From: Perognathus longimembris pacificus
Taxonomy: Eukaryota > Chordata > Mammalia > Rodentia > Heteromyidae
Direction: 5' to 3'
Length of the DNA: 64,000 nucleotides
Assembly: GCF_023159225.1 (NCBI RefSeq)
Contig: NC_063166.1
Location: 47,981,149-48,045,148, forward strand
A program made the translations under genes and the position numbers. Below the pieces are notes generated by a model that was not told the DNA's origin, ran no database searches, and saw nothing but the letters and a program-made list of their open reading frames with translations. This document shows positions 61,630 through 64,000 of this stretch, piece by piece; within the stretch, counting starts at the first letter, position 1; the number at the start of each line of letters is the position of its first letter.

Positions 61630-62756
61630 GTTTTTTTTCCCCCCAGTCCTGAGGCTTGGACTCAGGTCCTGAGCACTGTTTTGGCTTCTTTTTGTGCTAC
61701 CTCTTGAGCCACAGCACCACTTCCGGCTTTTTCTGTTTATGTGGTGCTGAGGAATTGAACCCAGGTTTTTTAAAAAATTTTTATTATCAAACTTATGTAC
61801 AGAGAGGTTACAGTTTCATACGTTAGGCATTGGATACATTTCTTGTACTGTTTGTTACCTTGTCCCTCATACCCCTCTCCCTCTTCCCCCTTTCCCTTTC
61901 CCCCCATGGGGTGTTCAGTTCACTTACACCAAACAGTTTTGCAAGTATTGCTTTTGTAGTTTTTTTGACTTTTTTTTTTTACCCTGTGTCTCTCGATTTT
62001 GGTATTCCCTTTCAATTTCCTAGTTCTAATACCAGTATACACGGTTTCCAATATACTCAGATCAGATTACAGAGATAGTGTAGGTACAACCACAGGAAGG
62101 TGATACAAGAACATCATCAATAATAGAAGCCACAGATACACACGGGACATTGAAAGTAGTTACAACTGTGATATAGCAATCGTTTCCATAACATGGAGTT
62201 CATTTCACTAAGCATCATCTTATGTGTTCATAAGGGTATAGCTATTGGGCTCTTGTGATCCTCTGCTATGACTTGCCTAAACCTGTACTAATTATTCCCA
62301 ATAAGGGAGACCATAGAGTCCATGTTTCTTTGGGTCTGGCTCACTTCACTTAACATAATTTTTTCCAAGTCCTTCCATTTCCTTACAAATGGGGCAATGT
62401 CATTCTTTCTGATAGAGGCATAAAATTCCATTGTGTATATGTACCACATTTTCCTGATCCATTCGTCTACTGAGGGGCATCTGGGTTGGTTCCAGATTCT
62501 AGCTATGACAAATTGCGCTGCGATGAACATTGTTGTGCTGGTGGCTTTACTGATTTTGTTTGTGGTCTTTTGGATAGATACCCAAAAGTGTGGCTGCTGG
62601 GTATTAGGGGAGTTCTATATTTAGCCTTCTGAGGAATCTCCATACTGCTTGCCAGAGTGGCTGAACCAGTTTACATTCCCACCAACAATGAAGTAGGAAC
62701 CCAGGGTTTTGCGCATGCTAGGCAAGCACTCTGCCACTAAGCCACATCCCCAGGCC
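61630..62756 (-). repeat. ID-dimer SINE split by an L1
   Basis: The parts are 61630-61765 and 62697-62756; together they form a reversed dimer ending 'taagccacatccccaggccc'. The sequence 'gaacccagg' is present at both breakpoints. Confidence 0.88.
61766..62696 (-). mobile_element. 5'-truncated L1 (ORF2 end and 3' UTR)
   Basis: About 930 bases in reverse orientation: T/A-rich tail, 3' UTR with a C/T-rich block, then the end of ORF2. The - strand frame at 62288-62530 reads ARIWNQPRCPSVDEWIRKMW and YIYTMEF, and later KDLEKIMLSEVSQ, the conserved L1 ORF2 carboxy end. The duplication 'gaacccagg' is at 61757-61765 and 62697-62705. Severe 5' truncation means it cannot move by itself. Confidence 0.88.
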
Positions 62757-62824
62757 CGCCCCCCCATCTACTTTTGAATTCTTGCTTTCTCTTTCCTATG
62801 TTATGCATAGATAAAAAGAGTGTG

Positions 62825-63085
62825 GAAGCAGGGCACTGGTGGCTCATGACTGTAATCCTAGCTACTCAGGAGGTTGAGATCTGAGGATTCTGGCTCAAAG
62901 CCAGTCAGGGCAGACAAGTCTGTGAGACTCATCTCCAATAAACCACAAAAAGCTGGCAGTGGAGCTGTAGTTCAAATGGTAAAGTGCTAGCCTTGAGCAC
63001 AAAAGCTCAAGGACAGTTCCCAAGCCTAGAGTTCAACCTCCAAGACCAGCAAAAACAAACAAACAAAAAAAAACAACAAAAAAAA
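62825..63085 (+). repeat. Composite SINE
   Basis: 'gggcactggtggctcatgac' to 'tagagttcaacctccaagac', with an (AAAC)n tail. Confidence 0.85.
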
Positions 63086-63555
63086 GAAAAGCATGTAGCT
63101 GAATTCTGTTCAAGTTGCCACTGTTGAATAACACACTGTCACTCCCTCCTCCTCCCATTATAGTGACTCAAGCATTCAATTCCTTTCAAGCGCTGAGGGT
63201 CAGGACTTCGGACAGTGCCTAATGGGAATGGATTGTATCTTGCTACCAAGTCTAGAGCCTGGGTTGGTGCTATGATTAGCATATGGTTTGCCCCTAAAAC
63301 TTATACAGGCATTGAACTACCATTGTGAGGTATTAAGAGAGTTGAGCGTAATTTGACTATGATGTTTAGAGATAATCTTTGGAAGTGGTATTTGAATTGA
63401 GTAAAACCACCAGAATGGAGCCCCCAAGACTGAATCCTTTATAAACCCTTTTAGAGCTTTATCAAAAGAGGCACAGACATATATACCAACTCCTTGTCTC
63501 CTTCCCTGTGATATCATGTGCCATCTTGGACTCTGTCATCAAGAAGGTGATCACC
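63086..63555. other. Intronic DNA, no feature recognised
   Basis: No ACSS1 exon or clear repeat is seen. The last about 100 bases may already be decayed L1. Confidence 0.4.
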
Positions 63556-64000
63556 AGTAGAGGATCACAAGAGCCCAATAGCTATACCCTTATATGAACA
63601 CATATGATGATGCTAAGTGAAATGAACTCCATGTTATGGAAACGATTGTTATATCACTGTTGTACCTACTTTCAATGTGCTATGGGCAACTGTAGCTTCT
63701 ATTATTGATGATGTTCTTGTATCCCTTTCCTGTGGTTGTACCTACACTATCTCTGTATATTATCTGAGTATATTGGAAACCGTGTATACTGGTATTAGAA
63801 CTAGGAAATTGAAAGGGAATACCAAAATCGAGAGACACAGGGTAAAAAAAAAAAAAAGTCAAAAAAACTACAAAAGCAATACTTGCAAAACTGGTGTAAA
63901 TGAACTGAACAATTCATGGGGGGGGAAGGGAAGGGGGAGGGGGGAGGGGGAATGAGGGACGAGGTAACAAACAGTACAAGAAATGTATCCAATGCCTAAT
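63556..64000 (+). mobile_element. L1 3' UTR, running off the window end
   Basis: Nearly the exact reverse complement of about 61800-62260: 'gaactccatgttatggaaac', 'aaattgaaagggaataccaa', 'agtacaagaaatgtatccaa'. It carries the G-rich block and continues past 64000. Confidence 0.85.

Noticed and set aside
58063..64000. A second ACSS1 exon
   Set aside because: I looked for the family sequence following GQLNVS in all frames and found none; exon 2 must lie beyond the window.

Overview
The window is nuclear DNA from a mammal, almost certainly a rodent. It carries two recognisable vertebrate genes on the + strand: the complete five-exon homeobox gene VSX1 (35663-43636) and the first coding exon of ACSS1 (57735-58062). 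In human these two genes are neighbours on chromosome 20p11.2 (established knowledge), so the block is syntenic. The dominant repeats are two SINE families: a short ID/tRNA-like dimer with a crisp RNA polymerase III B box, and a longer composite of a 7SL/B1-like half joined to an ID-like half. This SINE mix suggests a geomyoid or heteromyid rodent (kangaroo rat, pocket mouse or relative). That species call is inference, not proof.

Layout. 1-35 kb is gene-poor. It holds dozens of SINEs, ancient MIR and MaLR fragments, a solo LTR with a perfect 6-bp target duplication (11139-11721), L1 3' ends, simple repeats, and a processed COX8A retrocopy with an intact 69-codon frame (5550-6054). 32.5-35.6 kb is relatively repeat-poor DNA upstream of VSX1, with clustered homeodomain-type motifs, a CCAAT box and a TATA box. 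35.66-43.64 kb is VSX1; its five exons splice in frame to 365 codons. 43.6-57.2 kb is repeat-rich intergenic DNA with one unexplained 224-codon open frame (49192-49866). 57.2-58.1 kb is the ACSS1 CpG-rich promoter and exon 1. 58.1-64 kb is ACSS1 intron 1, filled with SINEs and two oppositely oriented L1 3' ends.

VSX1 is a paired-like CVC homeodomain regulator of retinal cone bipolar cells, and ACSS1 is mitochondrial acetyl-CoA synthetase. Nothing suggests that they act in one pathway. No RNA gene, CRISPR array or prokaryotic-type system is present. The most informative features are the nested insertions, whose target-site duplications give an order of events, and the regular link between long microsatellites and SINE A-tails. 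Repeat boundaries were set by eye and are approximate unless a target duplication is quoted.
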